Shown here in pieces: positions 23,285 through 36,689 of a DNA stretch of 64,000 nucleotides. The notes beneath the pieces are model-generated. The model worked only from the letters and a program-made list of their open reading frames with translations, did not search any database and was not told the origin of the DNA. Origin of the DNA: Sepiola atlantica. Its lineage: Eukaryota; Mollusca; Cephalopoda; Sepiida; Sepiolidae. Location of the stretch: positions 153,837,607 to 153,901,606 of the forward strand of contig OY744520.1 of the NCBI GenBank assembly GCA_963556195.1. The letters are read 5' to 3'. Numbering within the stretch: the stretch's first letter is position 1; every line of letters starts with the position of its first letter. The position numbers were made by a program, and so were the translations under genes.

Positions 23285-23571
23285 GAAAATGAAAAATGAA
23301 AACCAAAAAATGGATGTTTTTTATGTGTACATCAACGTTTCGTCTTTATTTATAAGACTTCATCAGGATGATAATATAGAGAAAAATGTCATGCAAGTAC
23401 AAACATATGTAGGGTTGACATATTGAGAAAAAGGAAAATGTTTGTACTTGCATGACATTTTTCTCTATATTATCATCCTGATGAAGTCTTATAAATAAAG
23501 ACAAAACGTTGATGTACTCATAAAAACATCCATTTTTTGGTTTTCCTTTTTCATTTTCCCATCACGTCGGA
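23283..23571. repeat. Fold-back carrying hammerhead-ribozyme cores, copy 1
   Basis: The left arm (about 23283-23404) and the right arm (about 23440-23565) are inverted copies. Each arm holds a hammerhead-type core, on opposite strands. The plus-strand core at 23478-23507 has CTGATGA and a paired stem II, but AAAAC in place of GAAAC. The minus-strand core is intact. (TA)n lies on the left and a (TA)n starts at 23594. The same unit occurs at 54330-54843. Confidence 0.85.
23337..23366 (-). ncRNA. Hammerhead ribozyme core (intact conserved boxes)
   Basis: On the minus strand: CTGATGA, then a stem II with GTCTT/AAGAC arms and a 7-nt loop, then GAAAC. These are the invariant hammerhead boxes in correct order and spacing. 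A short stem III (ACGT/GATGT region) followed by GTA can be drawn, but I could not find a convincing stem I, so self-cleavage is uncertain. Such motifs are known in the terminal repeats of Penelope-like retroelements. Confidence 0.6.
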
Positions 23572-23591
23572 TTACCTTCATCCTTCTCTTC

Positions 23592-23593
<2 letters not shown>

Positions 23594-23673
<80 letters not shown>
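23594..23673. repeat. (TA)n microsatellite
   Basis: About 80 bp of TA. Confidence 0.97.
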
Positions 23674-23679
<6 letters not shown>

Positions 23680-23783
23680 TCACATTTCCAAAACAGATGA
23701 CAACAGAAGCCGAAGAGAGCCGGATGGCTAAGACTTTCCGAGCTTGAAACCGACGGTACGAATGTTGTACTAATTTTTCTGTA

Positions 23784-23787
<4 letters not shown>

Positions 23788-23856
<69 letters not shown>
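23788..23856. repeat. (TA)n microsatellite
   Basis: About 69 bp of TA. Confidence 0.97.
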
Positions 23857-23858
<2 letters not shown>

Positions 23859-24054
23859 TTCAAATTCATAATTGAAACAAAAGCTTTGATTGCTAAATAA
23901 TTAGGGTTTCCTTCTGGTGAGAGAATTTGTTTCTTTGAAAAACCTAGGTTTAAAGGACTTCTTTTTATATTATATACTCTACTTTTGTGTACTACTTGAA
24001 ATTATTAATTTCACATTTGTTTATTTTCACTCTCACTAAACTAACTAACTAACA

Positions 24055-24166
<112 letters not shown>

Positions 24167-24385
24167 GTGTGTGTGTTTGTTTGTTTTCTGTTTTTTGTCT
24201 ATGTTCCTTTTTATTTTTTCTTGTTGATCGTTATCAGAAGAGGGTTCAAGCAGTGGGGAGCAAGCGTTAACAAGTGAGTGATTTTCCAGATGTCAGGTGT
24301 TGGGTTACACAGGACCGCGACCCGCACATGTGAGCAATTTTTGATGGGTCGCGTCTCTCCCTAACCCCCTTTTTCGCTCATGCCT

Positions 24386-24668
<283 letters not shown>

Positions 24669-24846
24669 TACTTCCCGCTCTAACGACCACACTTGTAACA
24701 TTAATCTGTCCTAGTGAGCTAGTGAAAACATGGCCAGTTGAATGAAGACGCGGGAAAATACAGACGCTATTCGACATCATTTGATTATTTTCCTTTAACG
24801 CTTTCTCGGCCCATTTTGCGCACGTTACAATCTGAAATATAAAGAT

Positions 24847-24848
<2 letters not shown>

Positions 24849-24901
<53 letters not shown>
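24849..24901. repeat. (GA)n microsatellite
   Basis: About 53 bp of GA. Confidence 0.95.
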
Positions 24902-24904
<3 letters not shown>

Positions 24905-25194
24905 AAAACATAACTAGCATATTTCTCTTTGTTTATAAAGATGTCAAATAAACGACAAGCGGATACATTTGTTATAGAAAAATTACTTGAAATTCAAAAG
25001 TCAGCTCAGAATTCTTCACGCAAAAAAACAAAACAATGACCAGTCATTCAAATGACACAAAACATAACTAAACGTCATGAATTTTAGAAGAAAGTTAAAA
25101 ATAAAAATTGTTGCGTCACAAAATTATTTATCGTTAATCAACCGCGATAAAGCGTTTTCTTTGAGCAATATTGTCTATTTTTATACTAATGAGT

Positions 25195-25330
25195 AACCAC
25201 TTATCAAGGCAAAAAGCCAGCCGAGGATAAGCGCTAACCAGATGGATAGTCAGTTGAATGATGGAGAATCTTTGAGATAGTTTACAATGATGAATATAAT
25301 CAATTTTAATAGCACCCGCCAGTTAAAAAT
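25195..25330 (-). repeat. LINE 3' tail fragment
   Basis: The reverse complement matches the tails at 7560-7735 and 56900-57030. It carries AACCACTTATCAAGGCAAAA, then CCGAGGATAAGCGCTAA and GTCAGTTGAATGATGGA (plus-strand reading). Confidence 0.65.
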
Positions 25331-25459
25331 ATATTAAAATAGGTTTGAATTGGAAACAATCGATTCAGATCGTTTCGCTATTTATTCGATGAATTTAATT
25401 CAAATGTAAAAATTTAAATTAATTTCCTTATCAACTTTATAATTGCGCACCGTAACACT

Positions 25460-25600
25460 TGCACGGTGGCTAAGTAGTTAACGACGCGGACTTTGGATCT
25501 GAGTGAGCCGCGTTCTAATCCAGTTCGTTCCACAAAAACATTTCAATCAAAACCCACACCCGACCTTGTGTCTAACCTCCTGGAGAGGAGTTAAGTAAAA
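25460..25600 (+). repeat. tRNA-derived SINE with a tail shared with U2-headed repeats
   Basis: The head 25460-25535 has an A-box-like TGGCTAAGTAG (25467) and a B-box-like CGTTCTAATCC (25511) at tRNA spacing. The tail at about 25563-25597 (TTGTGTCTAACCTCCTGGAG) resembles the 3' ends of the U2-headed repeats at 26085-26235, 28870-29197 and 36690-36950. That implies a shared SINE 3' domain. Confidence 0.6.
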
Positions 25601-26084
25601 TACGTGAATACATTTTTGGATTAAAAAAAAACTTTCTAAATCTTACAAAAACGTTTATGCACAACAGTTTTCCTTTAAAAAAACAATTAAATGTATTTTT
25701 ATTTCCAAATGTGCATATAAACGTAACCATCAAAGACGCATGTCTGTCTGTTTGTCTGTATCTTTTAACTTCGTTTAGACTATACGACATACGGATGGCC
25801 TTTCATGCACTTCTAGGCCTTCAGGCTTGTATAAATTCTTTGTAAATAAAATTTATTTAAAACCATTGTGACTATTTTCAGTAGGATAGTCCATGGCGTA
25901 CATGTGGTATTGTGGTGATTTCTGAAGCGAAAGTGATAGACAAATTCTGAAAGAATGAAAGAAACAATACTTGTACGAATAGGTTCAAATGCGTCGAGTA
26001 AAGAGTAGGACAGACAAGAAAACCAGAGAACCTCCACTCTCCACATCTAATTTATAAAATTTGTTTTACGTCTTTGCAAATAAA

Positions 26085-26235
26085 TGACTTAAAGTGTAGT
26101 ATATGTTTTGTCCACCAGCAAAGAAGGAAATTTTTGCTTTGTCATATCCAGAGTGCTCGTTTTGGAGGGAGATGAATATCTCACACATTAAAACCGATTT
26201 TGTGTCTCTTTGCCCTGGGTGGGATGAAAAGTAAA
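26085..26235 (+). repeat. U2-snRNA-headed SINE-like repeat, copy 1
   Basis: Starts with AAAGTGTAGTATATGTT, which is the 5' region of U2 snRNA (AAAGTGTAGTATCTGTT). It continues into a body and a tail with CATTAAAACCGATTTTGTGT that aligns with 36870-36945. U2 function is impossible: only about 20 nt of U2 are present. Confidence 0.7.
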
Positions 26236-26879
26236 TAGAGACATACAAATTTGTAATATGGCGGGAATAATCGTCAACGTAGACACGTTGTTGTGAGGTG
26301 GCGGATGAGTGTCATATTATCCGTTTACTTATGAAACAATCGACAAAGTAGCATAAAACCCACCATTAAAATTGTGTTGACCTCCGATTACAATAAGATT
26401 TAAACTAAAGTTAGATTATTCTAAATTATTAATTCTGTTTAAGGATCATCGAATAAAATCGTTACACTACATTACTGTCGTTGTTCTAAATTCCAGGATT
26501 TATTCGTGTACTTAAATTTTTTTAACATAGTTCACCCCAAACAAGGCAAGTTGCCACTGTAGACGTAAGGGGCTACTGAGAAGTAGGGTAGAAAGTGTTA
26601 GGACAACAAACGAAAACGGGATTACCTCCTTTGAACTATTTCGGGAGTTAAGAATTATACCCCTTGAAAACGGTCGGCTGCTCAGGGAGAGAAGGTAAAC
26701 ACAGACCACGGATCAGACTGTTAATATGTCAATCGCGTTCAGCGGCAAATTAATTCATTAATTCATTCTGTGTTCAGTTTTAATAAATCTGTTAAACGTT
26801 TCTCTTGATAGTTCATCCATTTCTTTACAAGTTATTATTTATTATAACCTAAATTACGAGGTTATAAAATAATGTTTAG

Positions 26880-27402
26880 GGGATCATCCTAAATCTGGAG
26901 TCGTGCAGCGAAACGCTTGTTCACATCAGTCTAAAACTTTTTCATGTCGGTACAGTCGGTGGAAACAGGGAGCAGGAAGAGAGTTCCAAAATCCGACAAC
27001 ACGAGGAAAGAAGCTATTGGAGTAGAAGGCTATCTGGTAACTGGGGACCTCCACATTGAATAAATGGCATTTAGCTGATTGTCAGGCTGGTCGAGTGTGT
27101 TTACGCCGAGGGGGCACCAGAGCAGCAAGTTCATTGAAGCACATTCAATTGAAGTGCTTGTAAAACAAGCACAAGGATGCAATATTGCGACGATGAGACA
27201 GGAGCTGGAGTTTGGTGGATAATGAGGGACCTATTAGATTAGAGACTCTTTTTTGGGCCTTGTCTAAGAGGGAGAGACTAGTGGATGGTGAATTATAAAG
27301 TGGGGGAATATGTTCGTCCTGACTATGTTGAATGTTCTTCATCCGACGTACATCGATTTTTCGTTTCAGTTTGTTGACTAAAATAAGTGACGTCATTTTC
27401 AT
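26880..27402 (-). pseudogene. LINE (jockey/CR1 group) reverse transcriptase C-terminus
   Basis: The minus-strand frame from 27402 encodes SLLDKAQKRVSNLIGPSL, then LLSHRRNIASLCLFYKHFNG. Further on (27000-27060, same family logic with frame changes) it gives VEVPSYQIAFYSNSFFPR then VVGFWNSLPA. This is the conserved tail of many LINE ORF2 proteins: LD-QRRA, HRR--SL-LFY, FPR---LWNSLP. The upstream polymerase is missing (5' truncation), as usual for LINEs. Confidence 0.75.
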
Positions 27403-28869
27403 TTTAAATATGAATTGATTTATTTTAATTTTATATACATATACGTTCTCCCTAGAAAGTTAAATTGAGAAACAGAGTACGAGAGTATCTTCCCATCTTA
27501 TCCATCGTAACGGCTAAAGGCGACCGACATATACGTTTCTTGTATGTCTGTGTCTTTCTCTCATATCTCCTAACGTGTCATTATCTTTATTATATTCTAA
27601 ATCCTAAACATATCCCTCTTATCAAGCGTGATCATTCTTAAAATCAGCTGTTGGTTCCTTAAGTACGATGATTTAATTTCTAACTTCGTCTGAAACTTTT
27701 ATATATTAAGGTTTTGTGATGTTGCGATAATGTATGTGATTAATTACATCACTTCAACGCTGCAACAACGCGTGATCACATACATTTTACAGATGATGCG
27801 TTGTTGTGACATCATGTGCGAGAAGTGAAACATCTCACCGTCTCCCTTTCGGCCTTGACTTCAGCCTTACAAGACCTGCTTCTTGCAATATCTCCACATA
27901 AAACCATATGGACAATTAATACCACGGTCAATGTACGATGTTTTACTATGTTTAGAAAAATAATTATAAACATGTCGGAACCATAGAATTGTTTTGTGTT
28001 TATTACATCCCACACATAAACTGAAATTACCTTCTCTTCCTTTTTCCCAATAGGTTTGAACAATCCACCCTCCTTCTTTCACTCTCTCTTTCTCCCGGTT
28101 TAAATGATGTCTGCCACTGAACTGTTGTTGACTGCTACTGAACAGGCCGGGTGCCTTCCTCTTTCTCTTATTGTGCCTCTTTTACTGACTCACCTTATGG
28201 TGCACGCTCTCTCTATTTCTTTGTCTTTCTCTCTTTGTCAAGAGATAAAAAGAAACGTTTTTCTTACCATTTCTCACTTAACAACACGCGCGAATTACAC
28301 TCTCTTTCTTACTCCACCTGTTTCAAACCTTCTCCACGAAATGTCTGCTGTTAGTTACTACCTTACACTGTCTGTTGTGTTTCTATGAAAAATAATAATG
28401 AAAGTGTAACGTATCAATAAACGAATTGATAATACACAAGACAATCAGTGCCACAATGACGTTTTTATTCTGAAGAGACGACCAACGCGAATTTTCAAAA
28501 TGTCCGCTGTCCATTCAGCATTCACTCAAAAGTAAGTGCGTCTTCTCAGAAATTGGAGAAATGCCTCCTTAGATAAGGTCTACGTTCTAACACGTTGCAT
28601 TAACAACCAAATGCATAAGTAAATATTATTAACCCATGTAACATAGCCCTTATCTTCTTTAGTGTGACTACCTCTCCAAGAATTCGTTTGAAACATAGTG
28701 GGCGAATTTTCGCTACATAAACTACATGGCCCGTGCGTGTTGTGTACCGATGTTATTCGTTATAGCAGTTATAGCATATTGTTCTTGTTCACAGCAGTTA
28801 GCACTGTGTAATAACATATTTTTCTTAGTTTTATTTTTCTTTGAATTTCTCTTAAAGAGTATTGATTTA
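27403..28869. other. Non-coding stretch, nothing recognised
   Basis: No gene supported. There is a 12-bp inverted pair AATGTATGTGAT / ATCACATACATT (27730 and 27773). The sequence at 27615-27660 resembles the repeat end at 38105-38150. Confidence 0.5.
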
Positions 28870-29197
28870 CTCCTCTCCAGGAGTTAGGCACAATGCCAGT
28901 TTTTTTTATCTTACTCCAACAAGTAAGATGTGACCCAAGGTCGGGTCGGGAAAGTGGGGTTTAAAAATTGCCTGGGCAGCCCCGTCGGTATTCCCCGGTA
29001 GGGGCGCCTCAGGCAGTAAGCAATAAACTTACTCCTCCCCAAAAGGAGAGGCAAAGTTTGGGAAGGTGGACCTCCGAGAACTGCACAGGACAGACTCATT
29101 GACCGGCGTAAATCAAGACCCGAAGGCCAAGACAACACCAGTATGGGGTGCAGTATCCATCGGAACAGATACTACACTTTGATCTTAGCCAAAGAGT
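28870..29197 (-). repeat. U2-snRNA-headed SINE-like repeat, copy 2 (longest)
   Basis: Read on the minus strand it begins CTTTGGCTAAGATCAAAGTG at 29197, then TAGTATCTGTTC. This gives about 35 nt of the U2 snRNA 5' end with almost no change. After that the similarity to U2 stops, and a 290-bp unrelated GC-rich body follows. It ends in GTGCCTAACTCCTGGAGAGG, the tail shared with the tRNA-headed SINE at 25460. U2 stem-loops II-IV are missing, so it is not a U2 gene. Confidence 0.75.
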
Positions 29198-30024
29198 AAC
29201 ACATAAGGATTCCTGTTGCAACACGCTCCCTCTCCCTCTTGTTCATGCAGAAAATATTAAAAAAAAATATTATTCAAGTTTTAACATAAATTTGTTTATT
29301 TCATATGTTCATTGGACGAGTTTCAAGAGATTTGCCTTTGTTTGATATTCGTTCCGGTTCGTCAATTCCCTTTAAAAGTTTTCTTTTTAAATTTCATTCC
29401 GGCTTTTGTAGGTAACCATCAATTAATAGACGTCTATTTGCTGTTTCGTTTTCTTCCACACCGTTACTTTTTGTACCACCTTCTGTCCAATAACATAGGG
29501 GGATTTCTGGAGCATGTTGTGAAGTTATACTAACCTTAATCTGTTGAAAATCTTGTTATGGGCTATATCTTTTCGCATAGTAAATTCAGCAAATGACATT
29601 ATTTTACAAGCGGAATAAGAGTACTGCATTATACAAAAAATCAATAAAATCGCTCATGCCGCCCAACGGGAAAAAAGACAATTTTACAAATAATATTTTA
29701 AATTACTTTTTTTACTATATGTTCACTGACTTTTTAATAATTTACAAATTGTTTCCCTCTGAGTGTATATATTACTTTGAAATGTCCGGATATAAGAGTT
29801 TTAAACTCGTCCAATAAGATATAAATAAACAAATTTATGTTCAAACTTGAATAATAATCTTGTTTGCTCTTTTTATTCATATATTTCTATATATTTTCTA
29901 TCTATATTTATGCGCTATTTGTAACATTTAGCATCCCCTTTGGTATTAGGATTTTATTCGATATCTGAGATACTGTCTCTCTTGATATCACTGTAACAAT
30001 AATTATAACTATAATTATTTTATG

Positions 30025-30028
<4 letters not shown>
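29198..30028. other. AT-rich non-coding stretch
   Basis: No supported gene. Confidence 0.5.

Positions 30029-30079
<51 letters not shown>
30029..30079. repeat. (TA)n microsatellite
   Basis: About 51 bp of TA abutting the hammerhead palindrome. Confidence 0.97.
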
Positions 30080-30081
<2 letters not shown>

Positions 30082-30104
30082 TATACATTTTTATTTATAC
30101 AAAC

Positions 30105-30178
30105 ATTATTGGTTACATATGTGCATACATGTTTCGGTTGCACTTTTCCAAGAAAGTCAACCTCATCAGACCAAGAAT
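30105..30178 (-). ncRNA. Type-I hammerhead ribozyme (predicted complete)
   Basis: Mirror image of the plus-strand ribozyme at 30191-30264, with the same boxes and helices. Predicted cleavage is between 30114 and 30113 on the minus strand. Confidence 0.8.
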
Positions 30179-30190
30179 CTTTCAGGAAAG

Positions 30191-30264
30191 ATTCTTGGTC
30201 TGATGAGGTTGACTTTCTTGGAAAAGTGCAACCGAAACATGTATGCACATATGTAACCAATAAT
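30191..30264 (+). ncRNA. Type-I hammerhead ribozyme (predicted complete)
   Basis: All parts of the fold can be placed. Stem I is 30191-30199 with 30256-30264 (8 of 9 pairs, the five next to the core perfect). CTGATGA is at 30200-30206. Stem II is 30207-30233 (GGTTG/CAACC, extended by ACTTT/AAAGT). GAAA is at 30234-30237. Stem III is 30237-30242 with 30249-30254 (6 pairs including one G-U, 6-nt loop). Unpaired A30255 follows U30254, so cleavage is expected after GUA, between 30255 and 30256. The open stem I makes it type I, the form reported in Penelope-like retroelements and some animal satellites. Function would be self-cleavage of a multimeric transcript. Activity is untested. Confidence 0.85.
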
Positions 30265-30379
30265 GTTTGTATAAATAAAAAATTATACTTATAAACAGCT
30301 CTACTAGGTATTGAGCACTTTTTATAAACACTTGAGTTTCTACGGATTTACATTTACAGAAACTAATACAATACATGTA

Positions 30380-30383
<4 letters not shown>

Positions 30384-30420
<37 letters not shown>
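30384..30420. repeat. (TA)n microsatellite
   Basis: About 37 bp of TA. Confidence 0.96.
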
Positions 30421-30425
<5 letters not shown>

Positions 30426-30550
30426 TAAATTATGCGATTTGAAGCGATTATGTGTATGTCTATCTGTTTGTGTGTGTGTTGTGTGATACGGTCTCTCTTG
30501 ATATCCTAGACACAATAATTGTAACAATAATTATTTTATAAATACGAACG

Positions 30551-30552
<2 letters not shown>

Positions 30553-30629
<77 letters not shown>
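30553..30629. repeat. (TA)n microsatellite
   Basis: About 77 bp of TA with one TACA interruption. Confidence 0.96.
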
Positions 30630-30766
30630 AATGAAATTATGCGACTTTAAACGATTATGTTTATGTGTGTGTTGTGCGTTAACATTAATTATACATTTTT
30701 ACTATCCACCGATAAGTATTAAGTACTAAAACAATTTATTTGTAACTCCAATTTTATAAAATTATT

Positions 30767-31997
30767 GGTACTACTCCAGAGGAAGCACCTAATTTCCGTG
30801 ACTGCTCGGCGACAACGATCGGCCAGGTCGCGGAAGCGCCCGAGAGCTGCCGAGACGAAAACGAGGCTGAAGCAGAATTGAAAGTCGTAATATGGAAGAG
30901 TGTTTACATAAAACAAAAAAGTAAATGTTATTTTTTTTGTAGAATATTAAGGCAACTTTTTTTCTTTTTTTTTACATAAATCAAAGAAGTAAATGCTATT
31001 TCTTTTACGATATTTAGGCAACCTTTTTTTGTCTTTTTTACATGAAACAAAGAAGTATGTTATTTTTCTTAGGATATTTAGGCAAGTTTTTTATATATAT
31101 ATATTTTTTTTTTTGGGGGGGGGGGGTGATTTCATATCTTTTCTCGTCGAGGGTCAGGGTTTACGGATACGTTTGCGGCCGGTTCTAAAGGTCTTCCTAC
31201 CGCTTGTTTTGTTGTGCTAAACGCAGATGCCGACATCGACGAAAGACAGGCAGAAGAGGAGGGGATAGTCGAGGTAGTGGAAAGAGGATGGTCAACGGGG
31301 TAGATTTCTGCTATCCGTGTTAATATGGCGTCGAAGGGGTCGTTTTGAAATCTCTGACGCCACATGAATTCGCGCAGATAGCCGTCTACGAGAGCTCTGC
31401 TCGTCCCGTTTAGTTTCCTTTCACATTCTCTCGACGTGATTGGTGCAAGCCCTCGTTGTCGGGTCGACAAAGTTCTCGCTATGATTCACCCTAAGGTGCT
31501 GATACCCCTCCTCTCTTAACCTGTTGTACGGCCTCCAACAATCGGATACTACCATGGCCCCAGGTACAACGAACTGCTTGATTATTGGAAGGAGGGTTTC
31601 AGCATTCCTGTTAGGAACTGTCACCAGGAAACCCTCCTTCTCTGCGGGGTCGTATCCCTCCCCCCGAAGACCCAGAGCGGCTGGAGAACACGGCCAACAT
31701 TGCTTTTTTCCGGCGGTTGAATAGAGACACGTCTATTTCCACCGTATGCCCTAGGCCTCCGAGTTGCTGAGAGTTGCACGACAGATGTTCTGTGCAGACC
31801 TCCTGCAGAAATTTCTTCGGCCTGGCACAACTGTTGAAAATTCATTATTGTTTTGATTAGCGGTTTCTTCCAATTATTGTCGGCTGCTCTGCTTCAGCCT
31901 CGTTTTCGTCTCGGCAGCTCTCGGGCGCTTCCGCGACCTGCCCGATCGTTGCCGCCGAGCAGTCACGGAAATTAGGCGCTTCATCTGGAGTAGTACC
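30767..31997 (-). mobile_element. Merlin (IS1016/ISXO2-like) DNA transposon, decayed, 1231 bp
   Basis: Long terminal inverted repeats of about 125 bp: 30767-30890 begins GGTACTACTCCAG, and its inverse ends the element at 31997. Both carry the GC-rich run CTGCTCGGCG...GGAAGCGCCCGAGAGC. The 8 bp outside each end, AAATTATT (30759-30766) and AACTTATT (31998-32005), agree at 7 of 8 positions, fitting the 8-bp target duplication typical of Merlin. The interior is GC-rich compared with the neighbourhood and encodes an ISXO2-type transposase remnant on the minus strand. Confidence 0.9.
31132..31860 (-). pseudogene. Merlin transposase (ISXO2-like DDE domain), frameshifted
   Basis: Reading from 31860 down, the pieces appear in correct order in three frames. 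An N-terminal part near 31690-31730 has NVGRVLQPLWVFGG, the strand after the first Asp. The central block at 31421-31624 has VPNRNAETLLPIIKQFVVPG, then AMVVSDCWRPYNRL with the second Asp, then VNHSENFVDPTTRACTNHVE with the final Glu. The C-terminal block at 31300-31400 has LREFMWRQRF, then DPFDAILTRIAEIYPV. Each join needs a frame change, so no working enzyme is made. IS1016-like transposases of bacteria and Merlin of animals share this arrangement. Confidence 0.88.
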
Positions 31998-32218
31998 AAC
32001 TTATTTATTACGGAATTAAAGTCAACAAAATTAATTGCCGTTTGTTCGTAAACAAGTAAGTCATTTCTCTTTTTCCCACCGGGCAACGCCGGGTAAGTAC
32101 ACCTAGTATATATATACATATATATTCACGCGTTGTCTCAGGACATATAGAATAACGTCGTATTCGTTTCATAACTTCTGTTTTTTGCATAATCTAATAC
32201 GACGCCGCTGTGCATGTC

Positions 32219-32330
32219 TTATTTGGATTATTCGAACGACTGCTCTCATCTTGGATGTTATTCTCAGAACATTTCGGTCGATGTAACCTTCTAACTTCCG
32301 ACAACGAAAAAATGGTAACCATCCACCCTT
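32219..32330 (-). repeat. Hammerhead-like dispersed repeat, copy 1
   Basis: The minus strand has GGTTACATCGACCGAAATG, then GAATAACATCC and GAGAGCAGTCGTTCGAATAA. This is a decayed version of the family at 33040-33140, 40590-40820 and 48515-48740. In the family a GGTCG/CGACC stem is followed by GAAAC, as in a hammerhead stem II plus GAAA box. Confidence 0.55.
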
Positions 32331-32503
32331 ATGGGACGAAGTAAAAATTCTAGACAGAGTAGAACGGTGGAGAGTAAGACGTATCAAAGAAGCAGCACAT
32401 ATGTTGGGCGACAATAGCCTCCTAAGTATAGAATTTAATACAATATGGTAACCATTACTCATATATAAAAGATTAGAACATCATTAACAAAAACAACAAA
32501 ACA

Positions 32504-32504
32504 G

Positions 32505-32590
<86 letters not shown>
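32504..32590. repeat. (TA)n microsatellite
   Basis: About 87 bp of TA. Confidence 0.97.
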
Positions 32591-32595
<5 letters not shown>

Positions 32596-32839
32596 AGTAA
32601 ATGTTACGACCTCCAAACATTTATTAAATTATTATGATGCGTTAGTTTTAGCTCTAGTAACGTATACACTATTGAGCTATTAACCAAACTTTTTAGTAAA
32701 TTAAAAGTAATATAAACATTACATATATAAGTAGTAAGATTACACATCTAAAGAAAGAATAGGTTTAAAGCTCCTAAAATTCATACTTGAATTGTCGGCA
32801 AAGACTCGTAGCGCAACGACTAAAAGTGCTAAGTAAGAA

Positions 32840-33140
32840 TCAGTTCTAAGTAACAATTTTCTAATAGTTGGAGCTTCACTCCTTAGTATGGACGATGCTA
32901 AGAATACAATTACGAATTACTTAAGGCTTACTCGGTCACGGTTGACGGAAGGAAAGCAAAGTGCCCTCATGGATTTAAAATAAAGGGTTCAGTGCCAAAT
33001 ACTGTACGCATTCCCGAGTCTGACAGAAAAGTACTCGAGTTCTACAAGATGCATACTTCAGAAGCTCGGAGGTTACATCGACCAAAACGTTGTGAAAATA
33101 ACACCCAGGATGAGAACAGTAGTCGAATAATGAAAGTAAA
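32840..33140 (+). repeat. Dispersed repeat with hammerhead-like end, copy 2
   Basis: 32840-33000 aligns with 40835-40985 (CAGTTCTAAGTAACA, then AGAATACAATTACGAATTAC). At 33047-33130 follows CTTCAGAAGCTCGGAGGTTA, then CATCGACCAAAACG. This is a hammerhead-like layout with a damaged GAAAC box. Confidence 0.55.
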
Positions 33141-33261
33141 TTCAATTCCAAATGATTAATCCTAATCAGCATGCAAACAAAGCAATGGTTCACGCACACA
33201 TTTCCCATTTGACGCCCCTTCTTCAAACTAATTCCTGAAATATTTCTCCAGAAAACCATTA

Positions 33262-33660
33262 GAGTATGGAGTCAAGACCTCTGCTTAATAATACGTGATA
33301 TCCAGCATCTGGAGAGTGTTCAAAGACTGGCTACTGAATTAGTTGAGGGACCAGGGGATCTGCCCTACGAACACCGACGCACAAAGCTTAACCCTTTCTC
33401 CTTTGTTTACGCGGTGATCTCATTTTAGCATAAAACTTTTTCAATGACTATTATGATCTCTCCTAGGACCTACTATTCACTCTTACACCAGAAAGAGGTC
33501 TACGCGGGCATTAACAGAAACTGTTTCACCGTCGATTTCGATTGAACCGGAGGGGGTCGCTGTCTCAATTAGGATCCCTGGAGCTTGGAATTGACTTCCA
33601 GGAAATGTAGTAAATGTGTCAACGACGCAACAATTCAAGGCTAAATTGGAAAGATGTTAG
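33262..33660 (+). pseudogene. LINE ORF2 C-terminal fragment
   Basis: The translation (frames change once or twice) gives IRDIQHLESVQRLATELVEG, then GDLPYEHRRTKLNPFS. It goes on through LTPERGLRGH to FRLNR, then RIPGAWN and VNVSTTQQFKAKLERC. This is the typical C-terminal region of jockey/CR1-group LINE proteins (LE-VQRRAT, LPYE-RL, WN-LP, FK--LD). Stops are present. A 5'-truncated copy. Confidence 0.75.

Positions 33661-36689
<3,029 letters not shown>

Larger units (their letters stand above)
30081..30290. repeat. Near-perfect palindrome (2 x 104 bp, 2-nt centre) made of two head-to-head hammerhead units
   Basis: The two arms are inverted copies centred at 30184/30185, with identity close to 100%. 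Each arm carries one hammerhead ribozyme (listed separately). A (TA)n tract lies directly left, and others follow at 30384. Near-identity of the arms points to a recent inverted duplication. Confidence 0.92.

Noticed and set aside
29160..29200. U2 snRNA gene
   Set aside because: Only the first 35 or so bases of U2 are present; the rest of U2 and the Sm site are absent.
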